A DNA stretch of 64,000 nucleotides from Aldehydirespirator sp965220345 (GTDB taxonomy: Bacteria; Actinomycetota; Acidimicrobiia; Acidimicrobiales; Aldehydirespiratoraceae), in contig OZ244822.1 of the NCBI GenBank assembly GCA_965220345.1, forward strand, positions 310,001 to 374,000. Direction: 5' to 3'. Both the position numbers and the translations under genes were made by a program. The notes under the pieces were generated by a model. That model was given only the letters and a program-made list of their open reading frames with translations, was not told where the DNA came from and did not search any database. Below, one piece after another: positions 52,403 to 60,858 of the stretch; the first letter of the stretch is position 1; each line of letters starts with the position of its first letter.

Positions 52403-53404
52403 TCAAGAGGGCTGGAGTTGCGGTTCTTGCGGTTCTTCAAGGATCGCTTCGATGTCTTGGAGACTGGACACAGGCATAGCCCCTCGCTGTTCAAGGATCT
52501 CGTTGCCGGGGCCTTGCCCATCGCCTCGCCACACTGCGACATTGCCATAGCCGTGCTTTAGAGCCTCGGTTGCGCCAGACCATGTTCCCCCAGAGTCGAC
52601 ACCGCTAGCAACGACGACCGTGAGCGCGGCTTGTGCGTAGATGAGCTTGTTGCGGCCCATGGCATTGCCAGCGCTAAAGGGAGCATCAGGGCTGTAAGGG
52701 GTACACATCACCGTGCCGCCATCGTGAACAGCCCTACGAACATCAGACCGCTTCAGCTTGCGCGACAACGACTCGGCCAGAATCCCGACGACCGATCCGC
52801 CAGACTCAAACGCTGCGTCCATCGCCAGTTGATCTACGCCTCGAGCGCCGCCTGACACCAGCGGTATACCCCGACGAGCAGCAAGACAGGCAACATCTCT
52901 AGCCACCTGGCCTCCAACTTGAGACACATCACGACTGCCAACCACTCCCAGTCCAGGCGTATCAAACAGTTCTAACTCACCTGCTGCATGCAACAATGGC
53001 GGGGCTTTGGCAGCGAGTCGCGCCCGCCAGCCACTCGGATAATGCTCATCAAAAGCAGTCACCGTGTGAATGCCCGACTGCTCAAGCCGCTCCAGTTCAA
53101 AAGCCAGCGCAGTCGCTCGCTGCGATAGCCGTGCAATTCGAGCAGCTATTTTCTCAGACAAGCCATAGTCTCGCACAAGCTGATCTTCGCCCTTGAGGAC
53201 AAGCGCACCAAAGCCAGACTCATCTAAGTGCCCGTTGACTGGAAGAGTCCCCTGCCCAACACTTTTGAACTCGACCGCACCGATCTCATCAAGCAATCTC
53301 CAATACTCTGATGCCTTGAAAGGCTGCACCTCCTCAGCACAGAGGCGACTAGCAAGCAGGATCGTGGCCTGCGCGTGGTCTAGCGATGGGACGGAAACGT
53401 TCAT
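52403..53404 (-). CDS. DprA/Smf-like DNA-processing protein, copy 1
   Basis: 333-residue protein with a DprA-type Rossmann core: LGVVGSRDVS, then LVSGGARGVDQLAMDAAFES, and SAGNAMGRNKLIYAQAALTV, which match the ssDNA/nucleotide-binding region of DprA. An N-terminal helical part precedes it. No winged C-terminal DML1-like domain is evident. Transformation DprA loads RecA on ssDNA, but stand-alone relatives occur in mobile and defence loci. It overlaps the end of the HTH-nuclease gene by 56 bp, and a close paralogue lies at 61278. Confidence 0.85.
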   Translation of the reverse strand: MNVSVPSLDHAQATILLASRLCAEEVQPFKASEYWRLLDEIGAVEFKSVGQGTLPVNGHLDESGFGALVLKGEDQLVRDYGLSEKIAARIARLSQRATALAFELERLEQSGIHTVTAFDEHYPSGWRARLAAKAPPLLHAAGELELFDTPGLGVVGSRDVSQVGGQVARDVACLAARRGIPLVSGGARGVDQLAMDAAFESGGSVVGILAESLSRKLKRSDVRRAVHDGGTVMCTPYSPDAPFSAGNAMGRNKLIYAQAALTVVVASGVDSGGTWSGATEALKHGYGNVAVWRGDGQGPGNEILEQRGAMPVSSLQDIEAILEEPQEPQLQPS

Positions 53405-54263
53405 CGTAGTAAACGCAAGTTAGTCGGTATAGGGCTTCAGCGCTTATGACGGCTGTCTTGCCTGAGTCTCCGGGTGTGTTGGAAGTGTTGAAGTCTTCTT
53501 CGGATAGATCTCCGAGGCGAACTTCCCAGACCCATACAACGTTGCCCCTATGGCCGCGAGAGTAAGAGCCATCACGCTCGGCTAACACATAGCGACAGAG
53601 CAGATGTGTCGCTGGCTTGGGCAGATGACCCTTGGGCATGTTGCCCTCTAGAGCGACCTTGATCTCCAAGTCGCTAGCAGTGCCCGACTGGGATACGAGG
53701 TCAGGGAAAGCGTGAGGATCGTTGCTCCTGTAGACCCCTCGGGAACCCGCATGAAGAGCTGATCTCAACAGATTGCCAATAATTGCGGACAGGTTGGCGA
53801 GTTCTACGACCTCAGCGAGAGGTGGAGATCCTGTGTTGAGAAGTTGCTCATCAATGCGGTCTAATGTCGCGTGAGTCTCCTCAATGGCGGAGGAGATCCA
53901 GTCCCCGGTTAATCCAGTTATTTGCTTCACCATTTCAGCCTTGCGCGCAGCGTTTGGTGATGCCCTTCTCGGCGTGAATCGGACGGGCACCTTTGTTTCT
54001 GACAACTGTGCCTCTGCAAGGTGGATGAGATCTGTGATTGACAGGTCAAACGCCTGGGCGAGGCGAAAGGCTGAAGCGACGCTAAGATGTCGCTCGCCTC
54101 GCTCAACTAGTCCCAGATAGGTGCGATGACGACCCGCTTCATCGGCGAGGTCCTCAAGTGACCAACCGCGCTCGCTACGTAGGCGGGCGACGATTGTACC
54201 CACAGCGCGAGCGAACGCTTTAGCTGTTGCATCTGCCGGGTCCTCCAGTGATGTCGCACACAT
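53349..54263 (-). CDS. HTH-fused Type II restriction endonuclease (PD-(D/E)xK candidate)
   Basis: 304 residues. Residues 17-75 form an XRE-type helix-turn-helix (IVARLRSERGWSLEDLADEA, then HRTYLGLVERGERHLSVASA), like a controller protein of R-M systems. The C-terminal domain carries FPDLVSQSGTASDLEIKV (about 184-201), which fits a PD-x11-E-x-K nuclease centre, followed by GHLPKPATHLLCRYVL and WVWEVRLGDLSEEDF. It is divergent from a cytosine methyltransferase with a strong palindrome between. The nuclease assignment is inferred from motif and context. The last ~10 residues are probably not native, because they read through the dprA 5' end. Confidence 0.7.
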   Translation of the reverse strand: MCATSLEDPADATAKAFARAVGTIVARLRSERGWSLEDLADEAGRHRTYLGLVERGERHLSVASAFRLAQAFDLSITDLIHLAEAQLSETKVPVRFTPRRASPNAARKAEMVKQITGLTGDWISSAIEETHATLDRIDEQLLNTGSPPLAEVVELANLSAIIGNLLRSALHAGSRGVYRSNDPHAFPDLVSQSGTASDLEIKVALEGNMPKGHLPKPATHLLCRYVLAERDGSYSRGHRGNVVWVWEVRLGDLSEEDFNTSNTPGDSGKTAVISAEALYRLTCVYYDERFRPIARPRAGHDPAC

Positions 54264-54296
54264 GGCATATGATCGTAGAAGATCAGTTCAAGAGCC

Positions 54297-54322
54297 GTTG
54301 GAGAGACTATAGTCTCACCAAC
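54297..54322 (+). promoter_or_regulatory. 26-bp palindrome between the restriction and methyltransferase genes
   Basis: GTTGG-A-GAGACTATAGTCTC-A-CCAAC: perfectly symmetric except for one A/A pair. The core GACT-AT-AGTC resembles C-protein operator boxes. It lies midway between divergent starts (54263 and 54356), so the HTH domain of the nuclease probably binds here to control both genes. Confidence 0.75.
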
Positions 54323-54355
54323 TCTAGTAGATCTCTGGAAGTGGGGTAGCTCTAG

Positions 54356-55525
54356 ATGCCGGACATAAAAGTGATGGACTTGTTCTGCGGTACAGGCGGG
54401 TTCTCAAAAGGTTTCGAGAACACTGGTACCTTCAGTGTCGTATACGGCATTGATGTGCTGGCAGTTGCAGTGGAAACTTTCCGGCTCAATCACTCACAAG
54501 CAGTGTCTCTGGAAGCGGATATACGCAAGGTGCGGCTTCGCTCCGTGTCGGAACGCACCTGTCTAGCGCGCGGTGAGGTAGATGTCATCGTAGGTGGGCC
54601 ACCTTGCCAGGGCTTCTCCTCCATCAGACCTTTTCGTTCCACAATGGACGACGACCCGCGGAACTCTCTCTTTGAGGAGTTCGCTGCCTACGTCAACTAT
54701 TTCAGACCAAAGGTATTCGTTATGGAGAACGTTGTGGGCTTAGCCACTCACAACGACGGGAGCACGATTGAGCAAATTCAAGAATGCTTCGACGGGCTTG
54801 GTTATACGTCGGATTGGCGGATCCTCAACGCTGCTCATTTCGGTGTCCCCCAGAAACGGGAACGGCTCGTGATGATCGGTGCTCAACATGGGACACGCCC
54901 ACAGTTCCCCTCTCCAACTCACGCTGGCGAGTTCAAGACGATCGGAATTCGCGATCCTGCTCGACGACTTGCGCCCCTATCACCCGACAATGCACCCAGA
55001 CTTTTTGAGATCAAGCAGCCCAAACTGCCTAAGGCGCTGACCGTCATGGAAGCCGTCGGAGACCTCCCCCCGGTTGAAGCTGGCGAAAGTATTGACCGAT
55101 ACGACCTCCAGCCACAAAACGACTACCAGGCCAATCGGCGTCGCAAGACACAACTCCTAGAACTGCATGTAGCGACAAACCACTCAGCGCGAATGCTGGA
55201 GATCATTCGTCATTCCGGCTCAAACATCCGTTCTGTTCCCCAGCATCTGATCACGTCAGGGTTCTCCTCATGCTACTCGCGCCTCAACCCCGACGAGCCT
55301 GCTGTGACGCTTACAGTCAACTTTGTTCATCCAGCATCTAACAAGTGCATCCACCCGTATCAGGATCGCGCGTTGACGCTTCGTGAAGGAGCGAGGCTGC
55401 AATCCTTTGATGATGACTTCACCTTTGCGGGCACACGCACGCAGATGGCGAAACAGATCGGCAACGCTGTGCCGCCGCTGTTGGGGCAAGCGATCGCTGA
55501 GTCGGTGCTGGACATGCTGCTGTAG
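54356..55525 (+). CDS. DNA (cytosine-5) methyltransferase of the Type II R-M system
   Basis: 389-residue C5-cytosine methyltransferase. SAM-binding motif DLFCGTGGFSKGF, catalytic GGPPCQGFSSIR (Cys84), ENV motif VMENVVG, motif VIII RERLVMIG and motifs IX/X RLQSFDDDF ... QIGNAVPP are all present, so it appears intact. The target-recognition region is between about 220 and 290. ATG at 54356. It methylates the site cut by the divergent nuclease (inferred). A scrap matching its last 26 codons occurs at 62557. Confidence 0.93.
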   Translation: MPDIKVMDLFCGTGGFSKGFENTGTFSVVYGIDVLAVAVETFRLNHSQAVSLEADIRKVRLRSVSERTCLARGEVDVIVGGPPCQGFSSIRPFRSTMDDDPRNSLFEEFAAYVNYFRPKVFVMENVVGLATHNDGSTIEQIQECFDGLGYTSDWRILNAAHFGVPQKRERLVMIGAQHGTRPQFPSPTHAGEFKTIGIRDPARRLAPLSPDNAPRLFEIKQPKLPKALTVMEAVGDLPPVEAGESIDRYDLQPQNDYQANRRRKTQLLELHVATNHSARMLEIIRHSGSNIRSVPQHLITSGFSSCYSRLNPDEPAVTLTVNFVHPASNKCIHPYQDRALTLREGARLQSFDDDFTFAGTRTQMAKQIGNAVPPLLGQAIAESVLDMLL

Positions 55526-55652
55526 AGTAAGCAGCTGTTTACCCTACAGGGGCGACGGCTGTTTATTTTGGTGTGGGTGTGTGGGTTTGTGATGTTGTGA
55601 GGGGTGGTTGGGGGTTATGGGTGAGCTTCCCCCTTAATCGTGGAGGGTTTGT

Positions 55653-56546
55653 TTAGGTTGTTTGGGTTTCGTGGTTGTTGGGGCTGGTCATGTTGTTGGT
55701 GGAGTGTAAGCGTTTGGGGTTGTACCAGTCGGTGATCCAGGTGGTGATGTCTTGTCGGGCTTGGTTTCGGGTGTTCCAGCGTTTTCTTGAGATGAGTTCG
55801 TGTTGCAGGGTGGAGAAGAAAGATTCGGCAGCGGCGTTGTCTAACGGGGAGCCGGTGCGTCCCATGGACTGGGTGACTTTGAGCCGTTGGCAGGCTTGAG
55901 TGAAATACTTAGATGTGTATTGGGAGCCTCTGTCTGTGTGAAAGATTACTCCGGCGATGTCACCACCGCGGGCAGCGGCAGCCATTTGCAGTGCAGCTTC
56001 AGCGAGTTGGGCTGTGGGGTAACGCTCAGAAGTGGCGTAACCGAGCAGGCGACGACTGAACAGGTCTTCAACCGACGCTAAATACACTGGCCCCTGCTTG
56101 GTGTCGACAGCTTTGAAGTCTCCAACCTATTTCTGGTTAGGTGCCTTAGCGTTGAAATCTCGTTGAAGCAGATCAGGCGCAGGCACCGCTTTGTGATCGG
56201 GTTTGGTCAGGTTACGTCTGCGGCGTTTGTGTCGAGCGTAAAGCCCTTGCCGGACCATAGATGCCTCCACTGACTTCTTTGACACCTTGTGACCGTCACG
56301 ACGTAGCTGAGCATGAACTCTCGGCGAGCCGTAGGTTCCTCCAGATGCCTCAAAAACCGATTTGACGGCAACATCAAGACACTGCCAGCGTAGCTCGCTA
56401 ACTGTCGGAACGCGGTTACGCCACTTATAAAACCACGACTCGCTAACCCCCAAAAGCTGACACGACACCACATGCGGCACACCCAAATCGGTTCTGTAGG
56501 AAGCGATCATGCGTGCCATAGTCACTTTGTCGCCTCCTTGACCCAC
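55653..56546 (-). pseudogene. IS3 orfB transposase with a nonsense codon
   Basis: The integrase-type transposase reads through HTH_21 (GTYGSPRVHAQLRRDGHKVS) to AKAPNQK, then meets TAG at 56127-56129, then continues in the same frame with VGDFKAVDTKQGPVYLASVE. Family members have Trp at the stop position (NQKWVGD). The DDE residues are present: the first Asp in VGDF, the second in FHTDRGSQYTS, and Glu in AAAESFF. A single TGG-to-TAG change has inactivated it. Confidence 0.88.
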
Positions 56547-56806
56547 AGAACCACTGATCGTTTGAGCACATCACGCTCCATCCGCAACTCGGCGTTCTCT
56601 TTACGTAACCGCAACAACTCAGCACGCTCATCGCTGTCAACAACCCCCGAAGAGCGGTTGCGAGCAGCTTTAACCCAGTTACTCAACATACCCGGATGCA
56701 TCCCCAAATCCCGAGCCACCTGAGCCACAAGCTTGTTCGTCTCAGCAACGATCCGCACCGCACCAGCACGGAACTCCGCATCATAACTACGTCTCATCTC
56801 TGGCAT
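56522..56806 (-). CDS. IS3 orfA (HTH transposase subunit)
   Basis: 94-residue OrfA: RRSYDAEFRAGAVRIVAETN, then LVAQVARDLGMHPGMLSNWV is the HTH_Tnp_1 domain, followed by a leucine-zipper-like segment (ELLRLRKENAELRMERDVLK). It overlaps orfB by 25 bp in another frame, as usual for IS3 elements that use frameshifting to make OrfAB. It appears intact, but orfB is broken. Confidence 0.9.
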   Translation of the reverse strand: MPEMRRSYDAEFRAGAVRIVAETNKLVAQVARDLGMHPGMLSNWVKAARNRSSGVVDSDERAELLRLRKENAELRMERDVLKRSVVLWVKEATK

Positions 56807-56857
56807 AACTCTTCCTTTCCTCTAAGAGCATGCCTCCACGCTTTGGGGGGAACCTCA

Positions 56858-57700
56858 ATGCCTAGGGCTTGTTTGATGGTTTTCCAGTGCGCCATTTCGC
56901 GTCCTTGGTCCCAGGTGAGAGTTTTGACCAAATGTTTGGGTTGACGTGACAGTGCTGCGATGATTGCTGTGGCGGTGTGTTTCGCGGTGTGACCGTGTGG
57001 TAGGGCTGCGAGCAGGGTTTGTCGGGTGACGCGTTCTACGAGTGTGATGATGGCGCTGGCGTTGTTGGTGCCGATGATTAGGTCGCCTTCTGTAATGGCC
57101 AGCCTCAACGCGCTGCTCAACAGCTATCGGTCGTTGTGTGATCGGTTTGTAATCGCCTAAAGCATTGGGTTTTGCTGTGATGCGGTTACGGGGTTTGCGT
57201 TTGCGGCAACGTCTCGGCAGCAACCGCCAAGCCTCTTTGGATAGTCCTCGCGAACCGGTACGGTCATAACAGGCCGCATAGATCGTCTCCGCGCAGATCT
57301 GATATCCCTCGGCGCGTAGATCAGCACTAATCGCGTGCGGTGACCAGCGCATCACCTGCCGTTCATGCACCTTCGCAGCCAACTCAGGATCCGCAGCGAG
57401 TTTGGGTTGTTTCGGGCGACGTGCCCGCAAATCCGCGAAACGCTGCGCCACTGACGCGTCATAACCATCGTTATCGCTGCTGTTACGTTTTTGTTCTCGA
57501 TAAATCGTTGAAGGAGCACGACCCAGCTGTCGTGCGATCTGTTGAGCATCAACCCCCGCCGTCTGCAACGCCTCAATCCGAGCGCGTTCGTCAAAGCTAA
57601 GCCTCGCTGCCATAATAAAAACCTCCACCGGATGGTTGCTTGTGGTTCGACCGGCCATCATGGCCGATCAATTGCAACCACCGGTGGAGTCCGCCGTGCC
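56858..57700 (-). pseudogene. IS30-family transposase remnant, frameshifted and 3'-truncated
   Basis: The N-terminal HTH_38 part is good (SFDERARIEALQTAGVDAQQ ... APSTIYREQKRN), and continues to YKPITQRP. Around 57090-57096, at the position of the conserved GHWEGDL motif, one extra base shifts the frame. The catalytic part (EGDLIIGTNNASAIITLVER ... TLTWDQGREMAHW) follows in the new frame. It stops at QALGIEV, where the IS3 element begins; the last ~60 codons are gone. The outer end at about 57682-57700 interrupts a hydratase gene. Confidence 0.88.
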
Positions 57701-57702
57701 TC

Positions 57703-58129
57703 TGTGACCGCTCAAGACGTAATCTCACTGGCCTCTGGTTGGGCGCTGGGCATTGAGGTGGTGGATCCGCGGTTTGCGTCTTATGAATTCACCTGGCTTG
57801 ACAACACCGCAGATAACTCTTCGGCGAGCCGAGTAATCGTCGGCGCTGCAACCATTGACGGCCTGACCGACCCACAAGACCTTGCTGAAGTGTCCATTGA
57901 GTATTCTGACGGAACTGTCAGGCAGCACGGGACTGGGAGCACGGCAATGGGCTCACCAGCGGAGGCGGTGGCCTGGCTCGCCCGATCACTCGCCGAAGAG
58001 GGCGAACGTATCGAAAGTGGCCAGCAGGTATTCACGGGCGGGTTGACCGCTCCTTTTGATGTCGCCGTCGGGGGCCGTTACACGGTCAAATCTCTCCAGT
58101 GGGGCGAGGTCCAACTGCTCACATCCTGA
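57703..58129 (+). pseudogene. C-terminal fragment of a 2-keto-4-pentenoate hydratase/FAH-family enzyme
   Basis: Reads ALGIEVVDPRFASYEFTWLD, NTADNSSASRVIVG, then PAEAVAWLARSLAEEGERIE and GQQVFTGGLTAPFDV, the C-terminal half of the MhpD/FAH-like hydratase family used in aromatic meta-cleavage pathways. The N-terminal half is replaced by the IS30 end. The open frame upstream to 57542 is IS30 antisense. The N-terminal half is not elsewhere in the window. Confidence 0.8.
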
Positions 58130-58175
58130 CAACAAATTGACGGATCAGCTGTCGCTTTTGTAACAGCCTGAGTCT

Positions 58176-58663
58176 TCAAGGTGTCTTGAGTCTTCGGGAC
58201 AGTTCGAGTCGCTGCGCTATCTCGTCCCAGCAGCCCGCAGCACGATCGGTATCGAATAGCAGCACCTCCATGCCGACAGCACGAGCCCCAGCGACATTGT
58301 CGGGCTCATCATCAACAAAGAGAACCTGCTCGGCTGAGCTGCCGGTCACCATGAGCGCTCGTTGATAGGCCCGGCGATCTGGCTTCAGCACACCGTTGTC
58401 CGAGCAGGCAATGATGTGATCAACTGAGGCTAAGAGTTCCACGGAGGCCGCCCACTTTGGGTTGATCTCGTTGCTGAGGATCGCGACACAGATCCCGGCT
58501 GCTTTTGCCTGAGTCACGACCGAGTTGCATTCTGGGCGCGTGATGTCTTGCATTGCGACCGGCGAGAAGTTCTCATCTGAGTGTCTGGCAGCAACGAACT
58601 CCTCAGGGCTTGGGGTGCAAACCCCCCCCCGTAGTCCAACAACAGCACCCCGATACCACTCAT
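58176..58663 (-). pseudogene. HAD-superfamily hydrolase, frameshifted at a G9 tract
   Basis: ATG at 58663 begins MSGIGVLLLDYGG, the HAD nucleophile motif (DYGG in place of DxDGT). A run of nine G (58622-58630 on the plus strand as C) then puts the rest out of frame. With seven or ten Gs it would continue VCTPSPEEFVAARHSDENFS to the 125-residue open part, which carries the later HAD motifs: LSNE (Ser), KPDRRAYQ (Lys) and FVDDEPDN. This is either a contingency switch in the OFF state or a homopolymer sequencing error. The 58551-58553 ATG would give only a truncated protein. Confidence 0.75.
58622..58630 (-). repeat. Poly-G/C tract of nine in the HAD gene
   Basis: Nine Cs on the plus strand (nine Gs in the gene), 11 codons after the start. 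Lengths of 7 or 10 give an open frame; 9 does not. It is the second homopolymer tract in the window that breaks a gene near its 5' end. Confidence 0.9.
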
Positions 58664-58881
58664 GGTTTCATCCGACCGCCGAACTCACTGTGAGTCATCG
58701 GATCGGAACCATTGATCTCCCTAGTCAGTGTTGCGTGAGCAATTGTAACAAGAGGTAAAAAACTCTCGGCTGTAGTTAATCGCCCTCCGACCGATGCTGT
58801 AACAACCCACTCCGCTGTCATCGAAGAGAACCTCAACCACATGCCCCGCAGACTCCACAACTGATACTCAACCCACAACAT
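58660..58881 (-). CDS. Doubtful small ORF coupled to the HAD gene
   Basis: 73-codon frame ending ...DPMTHSEFGGRMKP, whose TGA overlaps the HAD ATG (ATGA). It has no known domain. A different frame over its first half (HVVEVLFDDSGVGCYSIGRR) looks more protein-like, so this may be a frameshifted hypothetical gene. The 58664-58932 interval holds nothing else that I recognise. Confidence 0.25.
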   Translation of the reverse strand: MLWVEYQLWSLRGMWLRFSSMTAEWVVTASVGGRLTTAESFLPLVTIAHATLTREINGSDPMTHSEFGGRMKP

Positions 58882-58932
58882 CTACATCATCCCCACTTGC
58901 GATTTCCGCAAGATTTTGCCTAGGGTTGCGTT

Positions 58933-60132
58933 GTGGAGATACGCATCGGTCACCAAATCCGTCAACTACGAAAGGCTGCGGGACTCAAGGCCGCTGACCT
59001 TGCTGAAGTGTTGGGGGTGGATGCCAGCGCTGTTTCTAATCTTGAGCACGGTCGGCGCAGCGTCAAAGCCGACGAACTAGGAACCATTGCGGACTTCTTG
59101 GGTGTGTCGCTGTTGGCAATTCTCGAACCCGACTCGCTAATGGGCCGTCTTGGGGTGGCTCGCCGCACCAACAGCACCGAGTTATTCAGCAAAGATTCAC
59201 TGTTGCGGCTTACAGCCATCGCAGAGTTGCATCAGGTCCTTGATGCGGGCGGGCATCCCACCCCCTTACGCATCGACACACCGCCTCTGCGGGAGGATTC
59301 AACGTGGCTGCAACATGCCGACGCGCTAGCAGGCTGGGCTCGGCAGCGTCTAGGGCTGGCATCCAACGGTGAAGGTCGTCTCACTGAGCTGGCTACTGCT
59401 ATTGAGTCCAACTTGCGCGTAGACGTAATGGTAGAGAGCATGGGCGAGAACGCGCCATTAGGTCTCTCGATCACTGATCGGGATTTTTCGTTTATTCTTG
59501 TGAATGCAGACCAACTAAGATCCAGTTCCCTATTCGCACTGGCCTACGAACTAGGGCATGTGCTCAACAGCAACCAGACGACGATCCACATCAATACGGA
59601 CTTACCAGCACAATCCGATAAGGAGCGCTTGGCGAACGCGTTCGCGGCTGCACTGCTTATGCCCGAACTGGAAGTCAGCAAGACCATTGACGAATATGGT
59701 CGTAGTGCTGAGAGCTTGGCGCGAATGCTCGTGAACTTCGGCGTGAGCTACGAGACACTGATCTGGCATCTCCACAATCTGGGAATCATTCATTCCGAGG
59801 GTCGAGACCAGCTGAAAACGACTGGATGGACTGGCCTGATCACACATCTCAACGACGAGGGCATCATTCGCAATCTCTTGGCGGCTTGCGCGGCAGAACC
59901 TCAGCGACGGCCACCGACCCTACTGGCATCAAGATGCCTTCACGGTGCGCTAGACGGAACCATTGGGGCGAGCCCGCTTGCGCGCTTGCTCAATGTTGAC
60001 GTTGATGACCTGATTGAAAAGCTCAACACCATCGGGACTGTCGCGGTCACAGCCATCAACGGCGACTTCTCGGTACCCGACAATCCGCCTGATCTGCTCA
60101 GAAGCTTCGACGAAGATCCTGTAGCCGTCTGA
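58933..60132 (+). CDS. XRE-family regulator fused to a degenerate ImmA/IrrE peptidase domain
   Basis: 399 residues. The N-terminal HTH (IGHQIRQLRKAAGLKAADLA, then LGVDASAVSNLEHGRRSVKA) is typical XRE. The middle is an ImmA/IrrE-like domain (FILVNADQLRSSSLFALAYE, then LGHVLN) in which the zinc motif HExxH reads YELGH (Tyr205 for the first His), so peptidase activity is doubtful. The C-terminal helical part (LLASRCLHGALDGTIGASPL) is common to antitoxins paired with PIN-like toxins. GTG at 58933. The partner toxin gene follows 98 bp downstream but is broken. Confidence 0.82.
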   Translation: MEIRIGHQIRQLRKAAGLKAADLAEVLGVDASAVSNLEHGRRSVKADELGTIADFLGVSLLAILEPDSLMGRLGVARRTNSTELFSKDSLLRLTAIAELHQVLDAGGHPTPLRIDTPPLREDSTWLQHADALAGWARQRLGLASNGEGRLTELATAIESNLRVDVMVESMGENAPLGLSITDRDFSFILVNADQLRSSSLFALAYELGHVLNSNQTTIHINTDLPAQSDKERLANAFAAALLMPELEVSKTIDEYGRSAESLARMLVNFGVSYETLIWHLHNLGIIHSEGRDQLKTTGWTGLITHLNDEGIIRNLLAACAAEPQRRPPTLLASRCLHGALDGTIGASPLARLLNVDVDDLIEKLNTIGTVAVTAINGDFSVPDNPPDLLRSFDEDPVAV

Positions 60133-60230
60133 TTGACATCAACTCACACTATGGGCGCATGTCTGCCAAACGTCATTAACAATGCCGCTAGCGTAGGCAC
60201 CCGCCAGATATTGACTCGTATTATCGGCGC

Positions 60231-60784
60231 ATGGACCCAGTTATCCATGACACTGTCACGCTCCGCCACTTCGCAGCTGTGGGGCGCTTGGATATCTTCA
60301 GGACTGCCATGGCCATCTCCCAGAGCCCCGATGGACTCAAGGAACCCGCTCTGAAATCAAAGCCGCCCATAACGCAGGCGAATCTCACTGCACCAACATT
60401 CTCAACGCAGGCTGGCTAGGCACGCCAGCGGTTGTGACTACCGATGCCGAAGCTCTGGATGTATACCGCTTGCAGGTGGGACTGAACGGAGGAAAACGAC
60501 CACCGATGAAGCACCTCGGGGAAGCCGAGGGCATTTTCTTCGCGGAACAGTGTCACGGACAGTTCGCAACCGACGACAACGCTGCCTACGCGTTCGCGTT
60601 GCATCGGCCATCCTTAGGCATAGGCCGGGTGATTGATTCCATCCATATCCTGCGAACCGCTGTCGCCAATGGAGTTATCACCTCAGCAGACGCTCACGAC
60701 ATCGCTAACGCTATCGAAGCCGCCGATCGATCATTTAGACCTGTACATCGTCGATCTAGAAGCCCCGACTACTTCGACTACTGA
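60231..60784 (+). pseudogene. PIN-like toxin gene, copy 2, frameshifted
   Basis: Begins MDPVIHDTVTLRHFAAVGRL; one base (a T in GATAT[T]CTTC) is missing relative to the inferred ancestor, so the frame changes before HLPEPRWTQGTRSEIKAAHN. The remainder is intact in the second frame through IFFAEQCHGQFATDDNAAYA, RVIDSIHILRTAVANG and the end PDYFDY. The Asp/Glu set (HD, E in HLGEAE, TDD, D in VIDS) fits a PIN-like nuclease. It is paired with the upstream HTH-ImmA gene. Copy 1 at 51571 has a different single-base loss. Confidence 0.82.
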
Positions 60785-60843
60785 TCAGTGTCCACGGCTT
60801 CTCGGAGAGCCGCGCAGACCTCGGCTAAACGCACCGGACCCAA
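60778..60843 (-). pseudogene. C-terminal scrap, probably of a MazF-type toxin
   Basis: Reads LGPVRLAEVCAALREAVDTD, then Q and stop, directly downstream of the RHH antitoxin gene where a MazF/PemK toxin would normally lie. Everything upstream of this end is deleted. The identification rests on a short segment and on context. Confidence 0.5.
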
Positions 60844-60858
60844 GATGCAGAGGCTCCT

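Larger units (their letters stand above)
55622..56857 (-). mobile_element. IS3-family insertion sequence (inactive)
   Basis: About 1.24 kb, bounded by imperfect 25-bp inverted repeats: TGAGCTTCCCCCTTAATCGT on the left and, in reverse complement, TGAGGTTCCCCCCAAAGCGT on the right, both followed by GGAGG. It encodes orfA and orfB on the minus strand. The right end is joined directly to a truncated IS30 transposase, so it inserted there, with loss of the IS30 tail. No target duplication is evident. Confidence 0.85.
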
